A stretch of 64,000 nt of DNA, from assembly GCA_963712565.1 (NCBI GenBank), contig CAVQIP010000022.1, forward strand, positions 5,830 to 69,829, given 5' to 3'. This stretch comes from VAZQ01 sp963712565 (lineage in GTDB: Bacteria; Pseudomonadota; Alphaproteobacteria; Rhizobiales; Xanthobacteraceae). Below, piece after piece: positions 17,627 through 26,657 of the stretch (within the stretch, counting starts at the first letter, position 1; the number at the start of each line of letters is the position of its first letter). The position numbers and the translations under genes are program-made. The notes below the pieces were generated by a model. That model did not search any database. It was not told where the DNA came from and saw only the letters and a list, made by a program, of their open reading frames with translations.

Positions 17627-18526
17627 ATGACCCAAGCCACGAGCAACGAGCTCATCTACAGCGTCGAGGAGGCCATCGCCACCATCACGCTCAATCGCCC
17701 GGAGCGGATGAACGCGCTGACCCACGAGCTCGAGGCCGAGCTGCATCGAACCTTCGAGCGCGCCGATGCCGACCGCGCCGTGCGCGTGATCATCCTCACC
17801 GGCGCCGGCCGCGCCTTCTGCGCCGGCTACGACCAGGGCCAAACCGACAAATCAGGGACCCGGCATTCCGATCCAAAGGGCAAATCGATCGCCGAATTCA
17901 TCGAATTTTGGCAACGCAACGACGCCGGGCGGGTGGCGCAATGGACCCATATGTGGCGGCTGGGAAAGCCGATCATCGCGGCGGTCAACGGCTGGGCCAT
18001 GGGCGGAGGCTTCTGGTACCAACTCGCCGCCGACATAACCATCGCATCGGAGGAGGCGGTGTTCGCGCAACCCGAGGTTCGCCACGTTTCCAACACGACT
18101 TTTCTTCTGGGCGCGCTGTGCGGCTGGAAGGCGGCCAACCGCTGGGGGCTCACCGGCGATCATTTCGATGCGCAAGAGGCGCTGCGCATCGGGATGGTGA
18201 ACGAAGTGGTGCCGCACGATCAGCTCATGCCCACCACCCGCGCGCTCGCCAAGCGCATCGCGCTGGTGCCGGAGCCGTCGGTGCGGCTCAACAAGGCGAT
18301 TACCATGCTGGGCATGCAGGCGGCCGGGGTTTATTCCGGGCTGCTGCTCGAAGGGGCCCTTGGCGCGCTCGCGCACTCGTCCCACAATGAGTTCCGCGAG
18401 CAGCTGTTCGAGACCCAGCGTGCGCATGGGCTCAAGGCCTATCTCGACATGCGCGACGGACCGTTCCAGCCCGAGCCCATGGGGCCGCGCTCGGCGAAAG
18501 GGCGGCAGAAGAAGGCGGGACAGTGA
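17627..18526 (+). CDS. enoyl-CoA hydratase/isomerase family protein
   Basis: A 299-residue crotonase-fold protein, longer than the usual 260. GCAGGA stands directly before the ATG, so the ribosome site is weakly placed. The CoA/oxyanion-hole segments are present: GRAFCAGYDQG (61-71) and NGWAMGGGFWYQ (121-132). PEVRHVS follows with Glu150 at a position often catalytic, but the second hydratase glutamate is not evident, so the true reaction (hydratase, isomerase, hydrolase or lyase) is open. An insertion rich in Lys/Ser/Gly at about 72-105 and a C-terminal Lys-rich tail account for the extra length. It lies between the permease and binding-protein genes of an ABC importer, which suggests it acts on the imported compound after CoA activation. 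Confidence 0.85.
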   Translation: MTQATSNELIYSVEEAIATITLNRPERMNALTHELEAELHRTFERADADRAVRVIILTGAGRAFCAGYDQGQTDKSGTRHSDPKGKSIAEFIEFWQRNDAGRVAQWTHMWRLGKPIIAAVNGWAMGGGFWYQLAADITIASEEAVFAQPEVRHVSNTTFLLGALCGWKAANRWGLTGDHFDAQEALRIGMVNEVVPHDQLMPTTRALAKRIALVPEPSVRLNKAITMLGMQAAGVYSGLLLEGALGALAHSSHNEFREQLFETQRAHGLKAYLDMRDGPFQPEPMGPRSAKGRQKKAGQ

Positions 18527-18599
18527 CTGATTTGCAATGCGTCCTGATCGTTGCACCTACAGCCTCCACGGCATGAGCCCGAAAGAGTGGAGAAGTTCG

Positions 18600-19766
18600 A
18601 TGTTTGATCGCCGCACCACGCATGAAGACATCGACGACGCCTGCGCCCGCCTGCGCGACGTCTTGCTGCAGACGCGCGGCCTCGGGCGGCGCGATTTTCT
18701 GCGCGCGCTCGCCCGGATCGGCGCCGGCTCGGCGCTCGTGGCGCCGCTCGCCGCCTTCGCTCGCACGACAGGCGCTGCCGAGCAGCCCGTCACCTATTTC
18801 ACCTATGGCGGCGCCTGGAAGCAGGCGATCTCGGCCGCCTTTTTTGATCCGTTCACGAAGAAAACCGGCATCCCGGTGCAATATCAGGAGCCCTATAGCT
18901 TCGCGAAGCTGCGCGCCATGCACGAGGCCAAGGCGCAGCAGATCGACATCGCCGGTCTCAGCGGCATGGACGTCTATATCGCCGGACGCATCAAGATGAT
19001 CAGTCCGATCGACTGGAGCGTGGTCGACAAGTCGGCGCTCCAGCCCCGGCAGCTTCACCATGAGAACGTGATCGGCTGCTCCAGCCAGTCGATGAACATA
19101 TGCTTCAGCAAGAAGAAATGGCCGGCCGAGCAACGCCCGAATGCGCCACGCCCGAATTCTTGGGCGGATTTCTGGGACGTGGAGAAATTTCCCGGCCGCC
19201 GCGCGTTGCGGCGCGACGCGTTCTGGACCATGGAAGCGGCGGCCAAGGCCGACGGCATCAAGGACGACGCCTTCTATCCGCTCGATGTCGATCGCGTGTT
19301 CCGCAGCCTCGACCGCATCAAGCCGCACATCAAGACCTGGTGGTCCGACAACTCGCAGGCGCAGCAGTTGATGGAGCAGGAGGAGGTCGATCTCATCTAC
19401 ATGACCAACGGGCGCGCCACCCAGTCCATCCTCGACCACAAGGCGCCGTTCGAGATGATCTGGAACGAAGCGATCTATGCCGGCCACGCCGAAGGTTGGA
19501 TCGTTCCGGTCGGATCGCCCAATCCCAAGGGCGGGATGAAGGCGCTCGACTTCATCGGGCGGCCGGAATACCAGGCAGTGTTTGCACGGTTACTCTATTA
19601 CGCGCCGCAGAATCCCAAGGCGTTCGATCTGCTCGATCCGGCTCTGGCGCGGCTGATGCCGTCGCATCCCGACAACGAGAAGCTCGCGCACACCGTCGAC
19701 TACAAGTGGTGGGCCGACAACAACGCCCGGGTGCACCGGCGCTTCGAGCAGTGGCTGCAGTCCTAG
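18600..19766 (+). CDS. polyamine-type ABC substrate-binding protein, Tat-exported
   Basis: A 388-residue periplasmic receptor of the extracellular solute-binding family 1/PotD-like group. The ATG at 18600 is chosen for GGAGA seven bases upstream. Residues 1-60 hold a leader with a twin-arginine motif, GRRDFLRALARIGAG, and a hydrophobic segment ending APLAAFA, so export folded via Tat is likely; the 28 residues before the motif are an unusual extension. The mature chain opens PVTYFTYGGAWKQAISAAFF, matching PotD-like proteins, and contains SWADFWDVEKFPGRRAL, a family hallmark. It is the last gene of the operon starting at 14774 and supplies its specificity. Confidence 0.9.
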   Translation: MFDRRTTHEDIDDACARLRDVLLQTRGLGRRDFLRALARIGAGSALVAPLAAFARTTGAAEQPVTYFTYGGAWKQAISAAFFDPFTKKTGIPVQYQEPYSFAKLRAMHEAKAQQIDIAGLSGMDVYIAGRIKMISPIDWSVVDKSALQPRQLHHENVIGCSSQSMNICFSKKKWPAEQRPNAPRPNSWADFWDVEKFPGRRALRRDAFWTMEAAAKADGIKDDAFYPLDVDRVFRSLDRIKPHIKTWWSDNSQAQQLMEQEEVDLIYMTNGRATQSILDHKAPFEMIWNEAIYAGHAEGWIVPVGSPNPKGGMKALDFIGRPEYQAVFARLLYYAPQNPKAFDLLDPALARLMPSHPDNEKLAHTVDYKWWADNNARVHRRFEQWLQS

Positions 19767-19805
19767 CGGTGGGATCAGGGCGGATGGAATCGGAGTATCG
19801 GTCTC

Positions 19806-19948
19806 GTCACCCGCGGGCTTGACCACGCAGGGCGGATTTATCCGACTTGCGCATTAACTGCTCGAACTCGGATATATCCGAGTTCGAGTGGTCCATCTTC
19901 CTCGTAAGAAGAAGGTGGATTGCCGGGTCAAGCCCGCAATGACGACTC
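19806..19948. repeat. composite palindromic repeat (REP-like) with 28-bp palindrome
   Basis: Three parts in a row. First is a segment with CGGATTTATCCG (19832-19843 area); the reverse complement of this 12-mer recurs at about 60063. Second is a perfect 28-base palindrome at 19861-19888, centred on GGATATATCC. Third is a short hairpin at 19919-19940 (ATTGC...GCAAT around a GGGTCAAGCCC core) of the kind dispersed by the dozen in Bradyrhizobium-like genomes. Together they fill the space between the ABC operon and the next gene. A role in termination or transcript stability is possible, and an operator role for the 28-mer cannot be excluded. Confidence 0.65.
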
Positions 19949-19989
19949 GTGGCCGTTTGAGCCTGACTTCGAATCTCCGGGGGAAACGC

Positions 19990-22332
19990 GTGCAACAAGC
20001 TCAGTACATCGGTCGCCCGATCAAGCGACTCGAAGACCGCCCGCTGCTGACGGGCGCCGGCCGTTTCGTCGCGGACCTGCGCTTTGCCGACATGCTGGAG
20101 GCGGCGTTCGTACGCAGCCCGCATGCCCATGCCGCCATCCGCGCCGTCGATACCAGCGCCGCGCGCCGCTACCCCGGCGTCCATGCCGTGCTCACGCTTG
20201 CGGATCTCCGTCCGCTGCTGGCGCAGGAGCGGCTTCCCCTGCAGTTTGCCACCGCGCAGCTGCCGCCCGACATCACCCCGTTGGTGCTTGCCAAGGACGA
20301 AGTCGCCTTTGTCGGCGAGGCGGTGGCGGTGGTGATCGCGGCGACCCGCTACATTGCCGAGGACGCCGCGGCGCTGGTGAGCGTCGACTACGAGCCGCTG
20401 CCGGCGGTCGCGGACTGCCGGCAGGCGCTTAAGCCGGGCGCGCCCTCCGCGCATCGGGGCCGTTCCGGCAATCTTCTGCTCGAGTTCAGCCAGTCCTATG
20501 GCGACGTCGCCGGCGCCTTTGCACGCGCGCCGCATCGCGCGAGCGTCAGGCTCAAGCAGCATCGTGGCGGCGCACACTCGATCGAGGCGCGCGGCGCGCT
20601 CGCGATCTATGACGGCAACGAGGACCGGCTCACCCTGTGGTCGTCGACGCAGCTCGCCCATGAGGTGCGCGCCTTCCTGATGAAGCTGCTGCGGCTCGAC
20701 GAAAACCAGCTGCGCGTGGTCGCGCCCGACGTCGGAGGCGGCTTCGGCGCCAAGTTCGTGATGTACCCGGAAGAAGCGACGCTGGCGGCGTCGTGCCTGC
20801 TGTTGCGGCGGCCGATCAAATGGATCGAGGACCGGCGCGAGCATTTTCTCAGCTCGGTGCAGGAGCGCGACCAGTATTGGGACCTCGACGTCGCCTTCGA
20901 CGGCGACGGCCGCCTCCTGGGCGTGCGTGGCGAGATGATCCACGACGAAGGGGCCTATACGCCGCAGGGCATCAATCTGCCCTACAACGCCTCGACCGCG
21001 CTTCCCGGTCCCTACCTGCTGCCGGCCTACCAGCTCGACGTGCGCGTCGTCGAAACCAACAAGGTCGCCACCATGCCGGTGCGCGGCGCCGGCTATCCGG
21101 AGGGCGCGTTTGCGATGGAGCGCCTGCTCGACCGCATCGCCGACGCGCTCGGCCTCGACCGCGCGGAGGTGCGCCGCCGCAACCTCGTGCCGCCGGAAAA
21201 GATGCCCTATGTCTCGCCGCTGAAGACGCGCGCCGGCTCCGCGATCGCCCTCGACAGCGGCGACTTTCCCGGCTGCCAGCGCATGGCGCTCGAGGCCATC
21301 GACTATGGCGGCTTCGTCGAGCGCCAGCGCCGTGCGCGCGCGCAAGGTCGCTATCTCGGCATCGGCATCGGCAACGGCGCCAAGGGCACCGGGCGCGGCC
21401 CGTTCGAATCCGGCATCGTGCGGATCGGCCGCTCCGGACGCATTTCCGTCTACACCGGCGCAATGCCCATGGGGCAGGGAATCAAGACCGCGCTCGCGCA
21501 AATCTGCGCCGAGCAGTTCGGCGTCGCGCCGGCCGACATCGCCGTTGCCGCCGGCGATACCGCCGTCATTCCCTATGGTCAGGGCGGCTTCGCCAGCCGG
21601 CAGACGGTGACGGCGGGCTCGGCGGTTCATCTCGCCGCGGTCGCCGTCCGCGACAAGGCGCTCAAGGTCGCCGCCCACCTGCTGGAGGTGAGCGTGAGCG
21701 ACCTCGAACTGCGCGACGGCCGGATCGAGATCGCCGGCGCGCCGGGCAGCGGGCTGACGCTGCGCGAAGTCGCCGAAGCGGTGTCCGGCGTGCCCGGCTA
21801 TGCCATGCCCGGCCAGTTCGAGCCGGGGCTCGAAAGCATGCAGAGCTTCCTGCCCAGCGCGCTCACCTATGGCGGAGGGTGCCATGCCGTCGAGGTCGAG
21901 GTCGATATCGAGACCTGCGGCGTGTCGATCCTGCGCTATGTCGTGGTCAACGACAGCGGCCGCCGCATCAATCCGATGATGGTCGAGGGACAACTGATCG
22001 GCGGCACCGTGCACGGCATCGGCAACGCGCTGTTCGAGTGGATGGGTTACGACGATCAGGCGCAGCCGCTCACCACCACCTTCGCCGACTATCTGTTGCC
22101 GGGCGCGACCGAGGTGCCCACGATCGAGGTGAAATGCGTCGAATTCCCCTCCCCGCTCAATCCGCTCGGCGTCAAGGGCGTCGGCGAATCCGGCTGCGTG
22201 CCGGCCGCCGGCGCGATCGTCTCGGCGATCGAGCACGCGCTCGCGCCGTTCGGCGTGCGCATCAGCGAATATCCGGTGACGCCGGCGCGGCTGTTCGCGT
22301 TGCTGGCCGGCTCCCGGCAGCAGCAACGATAA
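19990..22332 (+). CDS. xanthine-dehydrogenase-family molybdopterin-binding subunit
   Basis: A 780-residue large subunit of the XDH/CO-dehydrogenase (CoxL-like) family. The GTG at 19990 (VQQAQYIGRPIKRLEDRPLL) is preferred because G5 sits just upstream and because the in-frame extension back to 19888 only translates the repeat element. RPLLTGAGRFVADL is the family opening. Molybdenum-cofactor contacts GGGFGAKF, RGAGYPEGAFAME, GGFASRQTV and the C-terminal LGVKGVGESG are in order. The CO-dehydrogenase loop AYxCSFR is absent, so this is an aldehyde/aromatic hydroxylase-type subunit. The FAD (CoxM) and 2Fe-2S (CoxS) partners are missing on both sides, which is unusual. The substrate is unknown. Confidence 0.9.
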   Translation: MQQAQYIGRPIKRLEDRPLLTGAGRFVADLRFADMLEAAFVRSPHAHAAIRAVDTSAARRYPGVHAVLTLADLRPLLAQERLPLQFATAQLPPDITPLVLAKDEVAFVGEAVAVVIAATRYIAEDAAALVSVDYEPLPAVADCRQALKPGAPSAHRGRSGNLLLEFSQSYGDVAGAFARAPHRASVRLKQHRGGAHSIEARGALAIYDGNEDRLTLWSSTQLAHEVRAFLMKLLRLDENQLRVVAPDVGGGFGAKFVMYPEEATLAASCLLLRRPIKWIEDRREHFLSSVQERDQYWDLDVAFDGDGRLLGVRGEMIHDEGAYTPQGINLPYNASTALPGPYLLPAYQLDVRVVETNKVATMPVRGAGYPEGAFAMERLLDRIADALGLDRAEVRRRNLVPPEKMPYVSPLKTRAGSAIALDSGDFPGCQRMALEAIDYGGFVERQRRARAQGRYLGIGIGNGAKGTGRGPFESGIVRIGRSGRISVYTGAMPMGQGIKTALAQICAEQFGVAPADIAVAAGDTAVIPYGQGGFASRQTVTAGSAVHLAAVAVRDKALKVAAHLLEVSVSDLELRDGRIEIAGAPGSGLTLREVAEAVSGVPGYAMPGQFEPGLESMQSFLPSALTYGGGCHAVEVEVDIETCGVSILRYVVVNDSGRRINPMMVEGQLIGGTVHGIGNALFEWMGYDDQAQPLTTTFADYLLPGATEVPTIEVKCVEFPSPLNPLGVKGVGESGCVPAAGAIVSAIEHALAPFGVRISEYPVTPARLFALLAGSRQQQR

Positions 22333-22363
22333 GGCGCTGACCGGCTCCGCATATACCGCCGTC

Positions 22364-22383
22364 GTCCCCGCGCAGGCGGGGAC
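22364..22383. repeat. short REP-like hairpin
   Basis: Eight-base arms GTCCCCGC (22364-22371) and GCGGGGAC (22376-22383) close a 4-base loop. This CCGTCGTCCCCGC...GGGGACCCAT form is a common dispersed repeat in Hyphomicrobiales. It lies between two convergent genes and could act as a weak bidirectional terminator; no T run follows. Confidence 0.6.
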
Positions 22384-22435
22384 CCATATTCCAGAGTCGA
22401 TGGTTATGGGTCCGATGGTGCAACCGGAGACTCTC

Positions 22436-23276
22436 TCAGAACCGCTCGCGCTCGAGCTGGCGCCAGCGCGACAGCCGCCGCTCCAGCCACATGACGAGTT
22501 CGGTCAGCACCACGCCGACGAGCGCGATCACGATGATCGGCACGAACAGCTTGGCGGTCGCGAACACGTTGGCGTATTCGACGATCATGCCGCCGAGCCC
22601 GCTGATGGCGGTGAAGAATTCGGCGACGATGATGCCGATGATCGCCAGGCCGACGGCGAGCCGGATGCCGGCCATGATGAAGGGGATCGCCGCCGGCAGC
22701 ACGATCTTCCAGAAAATCTGCCATTCGGTCGCGCCGTAGGCGCGGCCGATCTCCAGCATCGCGCCGCGCACGTCGCGGATGCCGGAATAGGTGTTGACGG
22801 TGATGGGGAAGATCGCGACCGAGACCAGGATGGTGACCTTGCCGACGAATTCGAGCCCGGCCCACAGGATGATCAACGGCACCAGCGCGATGCGCGGGAT
22901 CGCATAGAGCGCGTTGATGAAGGGATCGAGCACGTATTCCAGCGTGCGCCATTGCGCCATCACGATGCCGAGCGCGATGCCGACCACGACGGTGAGCACC
23001 ATGCCGACCGAGAACGGCCACAGGGTCTGGATCAGCGCCTTTTTCAGCGCGCCGCTCTGGATCAGTTGCAGCGCGGCCTCGAAGATCGCGCTCGGCGGCG
23101 CCATGAAGATCGGATCCATGCGGCGGCCGTAATATTCCCAGACTGACGAAGAACACCGCGACCGAGGCCGTGCGGATGGCGTTGGGGCTCGCGAGCACCT
23201 CGCGCAGACGTTGCAGCGGTGTCGGCTGCGGCGCTGGCACCGACTTGCGCGGCGTTGTCACCGGTGACGAGTTCAT
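22436..23276 (-). CDS. SsuC/NrtB-type ABC transporter permease (one frameshift)
   Basis: Inner-membrane permease of the nitrate/sulfonate/taurine family. The N-terminal 45 residues (MNSSPVTTPRKSVPAPQPTP to AVFFVSLG) lie in one frame and the remaining 230 (from MDPIFMAPPSAIFEAALQLI) in another. Removing one base near 23137-23142 joins them into a 279-residue protein. The EAA loop DVRGAMLEIGRAYGATEWQI is present, with six predicted helices. The ATG at 23276 overlaps the restored stop of the ATPase gene by four bases. Last gene of a three-gene minus-strand operon. Confidence 0.85.
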
Positions 23277-24083
23277 GGGTCACTCCTCAGCATGTCGCGC
23301 AGCTCGGCCCGGTATTTTCCGAACTCCGGATGCCTGCGCACGTCGCCGCCCAGGCGCTCGCCGGCGACAGGCGAGTCGACGACCGTTGCGGATGCGCCCG
23401 GGCGCGGTGTTGAACACGAAGATGCGGTCGGAGAGGAACAGCGCCTCGTCGATGCTGTGGGTGACGAAGACGACGGTGGCGCCGGTCCGCGACCAGATCT
23501 TGAGGAAATCCTCCTGCAACTGCTCGCGCGTCTGCGCGTCGAGCGCGCCGAACGGCTCGTCCATGAAGATGAGAATGGGCTTGCGCATCAACGCACGCGC
23601 GATGCCGACCCGCTGCTGCATGCCGCCCGACAGTTCATGGGGAAAGTGCTCGGCAAAGGGGGCAAGCCCGACCAGCTCGATGAAATGGCGCGCCGCGTCG
23701 CGGCGCTCGGCCGCGCCGGCGCCGTCGATCTCGAGCGGAAATTCGACGTTGCCCAGCACGGTGCGCCACGGCAGCAGGCCGAAATTCTGGAACACCATGC
23801 AGGCGTCCTTGCGCGGCGCGGTCACCTCTATTCCTTCGATGGTGATGCGGCCCTCGTCCGCCGTGATGAGGCCGGCGGTGAGGCGCAGCAAGGTGGTCTT
23901 GCCGCAGCCGCTCGGCCCCAGCAGCGTGACCAGCTCGCCCTTGCGCACGCTCGCGTTGATGCGATCGAGCGCCACCATCAGCTCCGGGCGATCCTTTTGC
24001 CCGGGCCGAACGCGTACCGGGAAGAATTTGCTGACGCCGTCGTAGACGACCATGCCGTCGGACGGCGCCGGCGGTTTCGTCAT
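23273..24083 (-). CDS. SsuB/NrtD-type ABC transporter ATP-binding protein (one frameshift)
   Basis: ATPase partner of the permease at 22436. The start MTKPPAPSDGMVVYDGVSKF at 24083 lies 7 bases after the binding-protein stop. Walker A is GPSGCGKTT, signature LSGGM, Walker B ILIFMDEP, and the H-loop is in VTHSIDEA. After FVFNTAPGR the frame is broken at about 23393-23396. As read it ends at 23280 in a run of Arg-rich nonsense. With one base removed the normal family ending HPEFGKYRAELRDMLRSDP appears and the stop TGA (23275-23273) overlaps the permease ATG. The restored length is 269 residues. Confidence 0.88.
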
Positions 24084-24090
24084 CGCGCGA

Positions 24091-25104
24091 CTAGTTTTTC
24101 CGATAGCTGCCGAGCTTCTTGAGCGCGCCGTCGACGAAGCGCGGATCGAGGACATTTTTGGCCGGCGCGGCCACCGGCAGATTGCCCAGCTTCATATTGA
24201 GATTGGCGGTGAATTCCTCGATCGCCGGATCGAGCCCACCGTCGACACCCCACAAATTCTCGCCATTGAGATCGCGCACCACCGCCTTGAGGAAGGCGAG
24301 GTCGAGATCGGGCAAGCGCTCGTGCAGAATCGCGGCGGCCTCGTCTGGCTTCTCCATCACGTAACGCGAGCCACGGATGCCGATGTCGGTCATGGTCTGG
24401 AAGGCCGCGGCAAGCTCCGGCTTGTTGAGGGTGTCCGTGCGCACCACGTTCCAGACGTATCCGAGGCCGGGGAATTCAGCCGACAGCCGCGCCAGCACCG
24501 TGACCTTGCCGTCCTGCACGCCCTTGAGCGCGGTGACGGTGTTGACCAGGGTCGCGTCGGCGCGGCCGCCGATCACGGCTTGCAGCCGCGCGGCGTGGCC
24601 GCCGACCTGGACGAAACGCGTCGTCGACTCGTCGATGCCGTACTTGCGCATGATCAGCCGCGGCAGCTGATCCGGGAGACCGCCGGGCCCGGACGACGCG
24701 AAGGTCTTGCCCACGAGATCGGCGAGCTTGCTTCCCTTTCCGGTCGCCAGGACCAGGCTGTAGTCGCCGATCGGCTGCCAGGAATGAATGGCGCGGATGC
24801 CGGCGCCGGCATGGATCGAGGCGAGCACGTTGAGCGTGCCGATCAGCCCGATATCGGCGTTGCCGGACAGCAGCACGCGCATCGCGTTGGCATCGCCGGT
24901 GACATGGACGTCCTCGACCTCGAGATCGCCCAGCCAGCCCTGCTTCTGCGCCACCAGATAGGGCAGCGAAAACGTGGTGACCGGCCCGGGGAAGACCATC
25001 TTGATCTTGGCGGCGAACGCGGCGGGCGCGTCCGCGGCAAGCACGACCGCGAAGCCGCAAATGCCCAGCCAGAATGCGCGCCATCGAACATGATGCTGAG
25101 GCAT
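24091..25104 (-). CDS. NMT1/SsuA-type ABC substrate-binding protein
   Basis: A 337-residue periplasmic receptor of the nitrate/sulfonate/taurine/thiamine-precursor group. The signal peptide covers about 1-32 (ending APAAFA before AKIKMVF). PGPVTTFSLPYLVAQKQGWL and the later GGRADATLVNTVTALKGVQD are typical of the fold. First gene of the operon; the ATPase follows 7 bases on. The ligand is not clear; the family covers sulfonates, nitrate, pyrimidines and aromatic sulfonates. Confidence 0.9.
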   Translation of the reverse strand: MPQHHVRWRAFWLGICGFAVVLAADAPAAFAAKIKMVFPGPVTTFSLPYLVAQKQGWLGDLEVEDVHVTGDANAMRVLLSGNADIGLIGTLNVLASIHAGAGIRAIHSWQPIGDYSLVLATGKGSKLADLVGKTFASSGPGGLPDQLPRLIMRKYGIDESTTRFVQVGGHAARLQAVIGGRADATLVNTVTALKGVQDGKVTVLARLSAEFPGLGYVWNVVRTDTLNKPELAAAFQTMTDIGIRGSRYVMEKPDEAAAILHERLPDLDLAFLKAVVRDLNGENLWGVDGGLDPAIEEFTANLNMKLGNLPVAAPAKNVLDPRFVDGALKKLGSYRKN

Positions 25105-25393
25105 GACAACTCCCTGTCGAAAAGCGATCGCCGGGGGCGATTGGGAAAAATGAGCCTTTCAGGCCGTGCATGCAAACGGTTTCTCCCTTGCCCGTGCGGC
25201 ATTCCTGTCGCAGGCTCGGTCTGCAGCGAAGTGGTCCTCCCGCCGGCGGGCTCGCAGTGGAGCAGCGCAATGCTTGGGCGCAAGAGCGCGTGCGCAACCG
25301 TCATGGTAGCGCTAATCACGATGTACGCCTGCGCACGCTTGCGGCCGATATGTTCGAATCTCTCGGATTGAGGTCTTGAGCCGAGCGGTCACG

Positions 25394-26608
25394 ATGCCGG
25401 GCGAGCATCCCATACTGGTTGCCGGCGGCGGACCGGTCGGCGTCATTGCCGCGCTGGCGCTGGCGCGCCAAGGCATCCCGGTGCACGTGTTCGAGGCGGA
25501 AGCGCGCGTCAACGACAGCCCGCGCGCCGCCACCACCCACGCCGCCACCCTGGAAATGCTGGCCGAGCTCGGGCTGGTCGACGAGGTCATCGCGCGCGGC
25601 TTGATCGAGCCGAAGTTTCGCATCTGGGACCGGGCGCGGCGCGAGGTCATCGCCGAGTTCGATTTCGGCGTGCTCGGCAACGACACCCGCTTCCCCTACG
25701 TCGTGCAGTGCGAACAGCACAAGCTCGCCAATATGGCGATCGAGCGGCTGCGCGGTTTCAGCCATGCCAGCCTGGATTTTTCCGCCCGCGTCACCTCGTT
25801 GCAGCAGTTCGACGACCGCGTCGACGTGACGGTCGAGAGCGCGGCCGGCACCCGCAGGATCAGCGGCTGCTATCTCATCGGCGCGGATGGCGGACGTTCA
25901 ACGGTGCGCAAGGGGCTCGATATCGAGTTCGAAGGCTATACCCATCCGGAGCGGTTCCTGGTGCTGACCACATCCTTCTCCTTCGACGTCGAATATGGGC
26001 AATGCTCGCGCAACTATTTCTCTGATCCCGACGAATGGTGCGCGCTGTTCAAGGTCACCGGCGACGACGGCAGCGGACTTTGGCGCGTGCTGTTTCCCAC
26101 GCGTCTCGAGGAGAGCGACGAGCAGGCGCTGGAGGAGGCGGCGGTGCAGGGCCGGCTGCAACGATTCTTTCCCAAGCCCGGCCCCTATCCCGTCGTGCAT
26201 CGCAATCTCTACAACGTGCATCAGCGCGTCGCGGCGTCATTCGGCAGGGGTCGCGTGTTCCTGGCGGGCGATTCCGCGCACGTGAACAATCCGCTCGGCG
26301 GGCTTGGTCTCAATTTCGGCATTCACGACGCCGTCGAATTGTCCGCCCTGCTCGGCCGGGTGCTGCGGCGCGAGGCGCCGGCGGACGTGCTCGACCACTA
26401 CGACCGCTTCCGCCGTCCGCTCAATGTCGAATATGTGCAGCAGCAGACGATCGCCAACAAACGGCGGCTGGAAGAGAAGGATGCAAGCTTGCGCGCCAGG
26501 AACAACGAGGCGCTGCGCAAGACCGCCGCCGACCCCGCGGCCCACCGCGCCTATCTCTTGCGCGCCTCGCTGATCGACAGCGTGCGCAAGCGCGCGGCCG
26601 CTGCTTGA
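25394..26608 (+). CDS. FAD-dependent aromatic-ring monooxygenase (MhpA/PHBH-like)
   Basis: A 404-residue class A flavin monooxygenase. The ATG at 25394 is preferred over a TTG 18 bases upstream because the Rossmann motif then falls at residues 9-16 (VAGGGPVGVIAALALARQG). The DG motif GADGGRSTVRKG and the GD motif FLAGDSAHVNNPLGGLGLN, the three family hallmarks in order, are all present. These enzymes hydroxylate phenolic rings using NAD(P)H and O2. The chain is shorter than MhpA (550) and closer to 4-hydroxybenzoate hydroxylase in size. Ring-cleavage genes are not adjacent. Divergent from the ABC operon at 22436-25104, which might import its substrate. Confidence 0.9.
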   Translation: MPGEHPILVAGGGPVGVIAALALARQGIPVHVFEAEARVNDSPRAATTHAATLEMLAELGLVDEVIARGLIEPKFRIWDRARREVIAEFDFGVLGNDTRFPYVVQCEQHKLANMAIERLRGFSHASLDFSARVTSLQQFDDRVDVTVESAAGTRRISGCYLIGADGGRSTVRKGLDIEFEGYTHPERFLVLTTSFSFDVEYGQCSRNYFSDPDEWCALFKVTGDDGSGLWRVLFPTRLEESDEQALEEAAVQGRLQRFFPKPGPYPVVHRNLYNVHQRVAASFGRGRVFLAGDSAHVNNPLGGLGLNFGIHDAVELSALLGRVLRREAPADVLDHYDRFRRPLNVEYVQQQTIANKRRLEEKDASLRARNNEALRKTAADPAAHRAYLLRASLIDSVRKRAAAA

Positions 26609-26657
26609 CAACGGCGCGAGAACGCCGGCGGGGGCCCTGCCCCGTGCGCGGAAACCG

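Noticed and set aside
19888..19989. Upstream in-frame extension of the molybdenum hydroxylase gene
   Set aside because: It only translates the REP-like repeat (KKVDCRVKPAMTT). The GTG at 19990 has a better ribosome site and fits the family start.
19807..22326. 839-codon minus-strand frame opposite the molybdenum hydroxylase gene
   Set aside because: Antisense shadow of a well-conserved gene. Composition is dominated by His, Asp, Arg and Gly with no family features.
25340..25375. TGTTCGAATC resembling a tRNA T-loop
   Set aside because: No acceptor stem, anticodon arm or CCA-adjacent pairing could be found around it.
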